Below are positions 7,060 through 8,562 of a stretch of 8,562 nucleotides of DNA, one piece after another (position 1 is the first letter of the stretch; each line of letters opens with the position of its first letter). The notes below the pieces were generated by a model. That model was not told the DNA's origin. It did not search any database and was given only the letters and a program-made list of their open reading frames with translations. A program made the translations under genes and the position numbers. This stretch comes from Anaerolineales bacterium (GTDB lineage: Bacteria > Chloroflexota > Anaerolineae > Anaerolineales > Villigracilaceae): contig JANWWB010000381.1 of NCBI GenBank assembly GCA_025056515.1, positions 1-8,562 on the forward strand, written 5' to 3'.

Positions 7060-8412
7060 ATGATTTCTGCCGATTCGTTCTGGACCTCCAGCCTGCGTTC
7101 CATCCCAAGAGGAGACGCCATCACACGTATTCTGGCCGCGGCGATTGCCGCGGTCGAACCCGCAACCACCGTTCGCCGTGCTGTCTTGCGGCAGGGAAAT
7201 CGCTTGGTGATTGGCGGGCTTTCCTACGACTTACCTGCCTATCGCCGCATCTTTCTCCTCGGCCTAGGCAAAGCTGCTGTCCCGATGTCAGCTGCGCTGG
7301 CTGAACTCCTGGGCTACGACTTGGCCGACGCTCTGGTGATTACCAAACATTTTCCTCTCGAATCACCTCCCGCCCTTGCGCGTTTCCCTATCCTGACAGG
7401 AAACCACCCCATCCCAGGCGAAAACAGCCTGGAAGCAGGAAAACGTGCCTTAGAATTCCTGGCCGCTCTTAGGGAAGACGACCTGCTCTTTTGTCTGATT
7501 TCCGGCGGCGGGTCAGCGCTCGTGACTGCGCCGGTTGAGGGGATTGCACTCGCCGAATTACAGACAATGACATCAACGCTATTGGCCTGTGGGGCACGGA
7601 TTGACGAAATCAACATTTTGCGTCGTCGCTTGGACCGTTTCAAAGGCGGCGGCGTCGTACAACAGGCGAACGGGGCCACCATCGTGAGCTTAATTCTCTC
7701 TGATGTCGTCGGTAATCCGCTTGAAACGATCGCCTCTGGCCCTACCGTTCCCGATCCAACCCAGGCGGCCGATGCCCGAAAGATCATCCAAAAATATCGT
7801 CTCAAAGACCGACTTCCCCCTCCCATCTTACGGGCCGCAGAAAATACTCCCCCACCGCTTCCGGCCGACCACCCACACTTTGCTCGCGTTCAGAACCTCA
7901 TCGTCGGCGATAACCTGATGGCTGCCCAAGCTGCCCTGCGCCAAGCCAAAACAGAGGGCTTCCACCCATATTTGCTCCGTGTGGACCTACAAGGCGAGGC
8001 ACGGCAAGTGGCCTTTGATCTGGCAACCATACTCCGTCAGGCCTGGCAGACGGGCGATCCGGCACCACGCCCAGCCTGTCTCCTCGCTGGTGGTGAAACA
8101 ACCGTCACCCTGCGTGGAAACGGACGCGGCGGGCGGAACACCGAGCTGGCTTTGGCAGCGGTCACCGAACTGGCCGATTTTCCGGATGCCATGCTCATTA
8201 CCCTGGCCACCGACGGCGAAGACGGCCCCACCGACGCAGCCGGAGCGGTCGTGACCGGTGAAACCTTCCGCCGCGCTCTAGCGCTAGGACTTGACCCACA
8301 AGATCATCTGCAACGCAACGATTCGTACACCTTCTTTGATGCCCTGGATGATCTGCTTCGCCCAGGGCCAACCGGCACAAACGTCAATGACCTGATTTTC
8401 CTGTTCACCTAA
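7060..8412 (+). CDS. Glycerate 2-kinase (DUF4147/MOFRL family)
   Basis: A cytoplasmic ATP-dependent kinase converting D-glycerate to 2-phosphoglycerate, which feeds lower glycolysis. At 450 residues it is a full-length class II (MOFRL) enzyme. The N-terminal DUF4147 domain has GLGKAA (68-73, with the expected catalytic K71), HPIPGENS (116-123), SGGGSAL (148-154), RIDEINILRRRLDRFKGGG (180-198) and LSDVVGNP...IASGPTVPDPT (213-234). The C-terminal MOFRL domain has GGETTV (344-349), GNGRGGRNTELAL (353-365, which should supply the catalytic arginine) and ATDGEDGPTDAAGA (383-396). The segment usually reading NxVRKHLSxxKGG is NILRRRLDRFKGG here, a local divergence from the common form as I remember it. 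ATG 7060 is the first in-frame start after a TAA at 7042-7044. No ribosome binding site is seen and the mRNA may be leaderless. It is divergent from the glyoxylate/hydroxypyruvate reductase gene, its likely pathway partner. GckA and TtuD are names used for this family. Confidence 0.94.
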   Translation: MISADSFWTSSLRSIPRGDAITRILAAAIAAVEPATTVRRAVLRQGNRLVIGGLSYDLPAYRRIFLLGLGKAAVPMSAALAELLGYDLADALVITKHFPLESPPALARFPILTGNHPIPGENSLEAGKRALEFLAALREDDLLFCLISGGGSALVTAPVEGIALAELQTMTSTLLACGARIDEINILRRRLDRFKGGGVVQQANGATIVSLILSDVVGNPLETIASGPTVPDPTQAADARKIIQKYRLKDRLPPPILRAAENTPPPLPADHPHFARVQNLIVGDNLMAAQAALRQAKTEGFHPYLLRVDLQGEARQVAFDLATILRQAWQTGDPAPRPACLLAGGETTVTLRGNGRGGRNTELALAAVTELADFPDAMLITLATDGEDGPTDAAGAVVTGETFRRALALGLDPQDHLQRNDSYTFFDALDDLLRPGPTGTNVNDLIFLFT

Positions 8413-8447
8413 AGCTACGACCACCGCCTCTCCCTTTCAACAAAAGT

Positions 8448-8476
8448 TGTAGGTCGGACCGATTGTCCGACCTACA
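8448..8476. repeat. Perfect 12-bp inverted repeat, REP-like, possible terminator
   Basis: TGTAGGTCGGAC (8448-8459) and GTCCGACCTACA (8465-8476) flank a 5-nt loop, CGATT. There is no T tract on either strand, so it is not a classical intrinsic terminator. TGTAGGTCGG...CCGACCTACA palindromes resemble the dispersed REP-type elements found between genes in many bacteria. It lies in the 88-bp gap between the convergent kinase and glutamine synthetase genes, a usual place for such elements, and could block transcription or protect mRNA 3' ends. One copy in this window cannot prove it is repeated in the genome. Confidence 0.6.
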
Positions 8477-8500
8477 TACAGAGCGATGCACCCAAGCCTA

Positions 8501-8562
8501 TCAGGCTGTTTCCAGGTAACGCTTGATTTCCCAATCGGTGACCTGGATGCGGAACTCGTCCC
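8501..8562 (-). CDS. glnA: Glutamine synthetase C-terminus (partial, runs off the window)
   Basis: The minus strand ends in a TGA (8501-8503) preceded by DEFRIQVTDWEIKRYLETA. The two remaining edge bases (GG) fit a preceding Trp codon. WDE(Y/F)R-QVT-WE--RYL is the usual C-terminal end of type I glutamine synthetase, which makes glutamine from glutamate, ammonia and ATP in the cytoplasm. Only 19 full codons are visible, so no catalytic residues can be checked and a glutamine synthetase-like paralogue is possible. The gene is convergent with glycerate kinase. Confidence 0.8.
   Translation of the reverse strand, partial: DEFRIQVTDWEIKRYLETA

Noticed and set aside
7314..7826. 170-codon open frame antisense to glycerate kinase
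   Set aside because: It is a shadow of a GC-biased real gene, Arg/Ser/Pro-rich, with no recognisable domain.

Overview
This is an 8.56 kb piece of bacterial chromosome made of housekeeping and metabolic genes. It holds five complete protein genes, two genes cut by the window edges, and several clear hairpin elements. I see no CRISPR array, tRNA, rRNA, prophage or insertion sequence. The balanced-to-moderately-high GC content, the mix of Shine-Dalgarno (SD) led and apparently leaderless genes, and the protein flavour (PNPase with a basic Ser/Gly/Arg tail, a GyaR-like reductase, a MOFRL glycerate kinase) loosely suggest Chloroflexota, perhaps Anaerolineae. That placement is impression only; no marker gene here fixes it.

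Layout. Positions 1-1926 (+) are polynucleotide phosphorylase lacking about 109 N-terminal residues. Next comes a 228-bp gap ending in a strong intrinsic terminator (2034-2066). A 12-helix MFS efflux-type transporter follows (2155-3387, +). It converges with a GNAT-type acetyltransferase-like protein of unknown substrate (3529-4662, -). A long non-coding stretch (4663-5126) separates that gene from a divergently transcribed TerC-family membrane protein (5127-5921, +) and contains a cluster of hairpins that could be a structured leader RNA. A bidirectional terminator (5957-5992) separates the TerC gene from a convergent 2-hydroxyacid dehydrogenase of the glyoxylate/hydroxypyruvate reductase type (6020-6997, -). 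Only 62 bp away and divergent lies glycerate 2-kinase (7060-8412, +). The window ends with a perfect 12-bp inverted repeat (8448-8476) and the last 19 codons of a convergent glutamine synthetase (8501-8562, -).

How they work together. The dehydrogenase and kinase form the one obvious pathway pair. The reductase can make D-glycerate from hydroxypyruvate (or glycolate from glyoxylate), and the kinase converts D-glycerate to 2-phosphoglycerate for glycolysis. The other genes are separate transcription units with their own starts and terminators. The most notable unexplained element is the region upstream of the TerC gene. TerC-family genes are often under manganese (yybP-ykoY) riboswitch control, but the canonical motif is not visible here. 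I found no convincing undescribed multi-gene system in the window.
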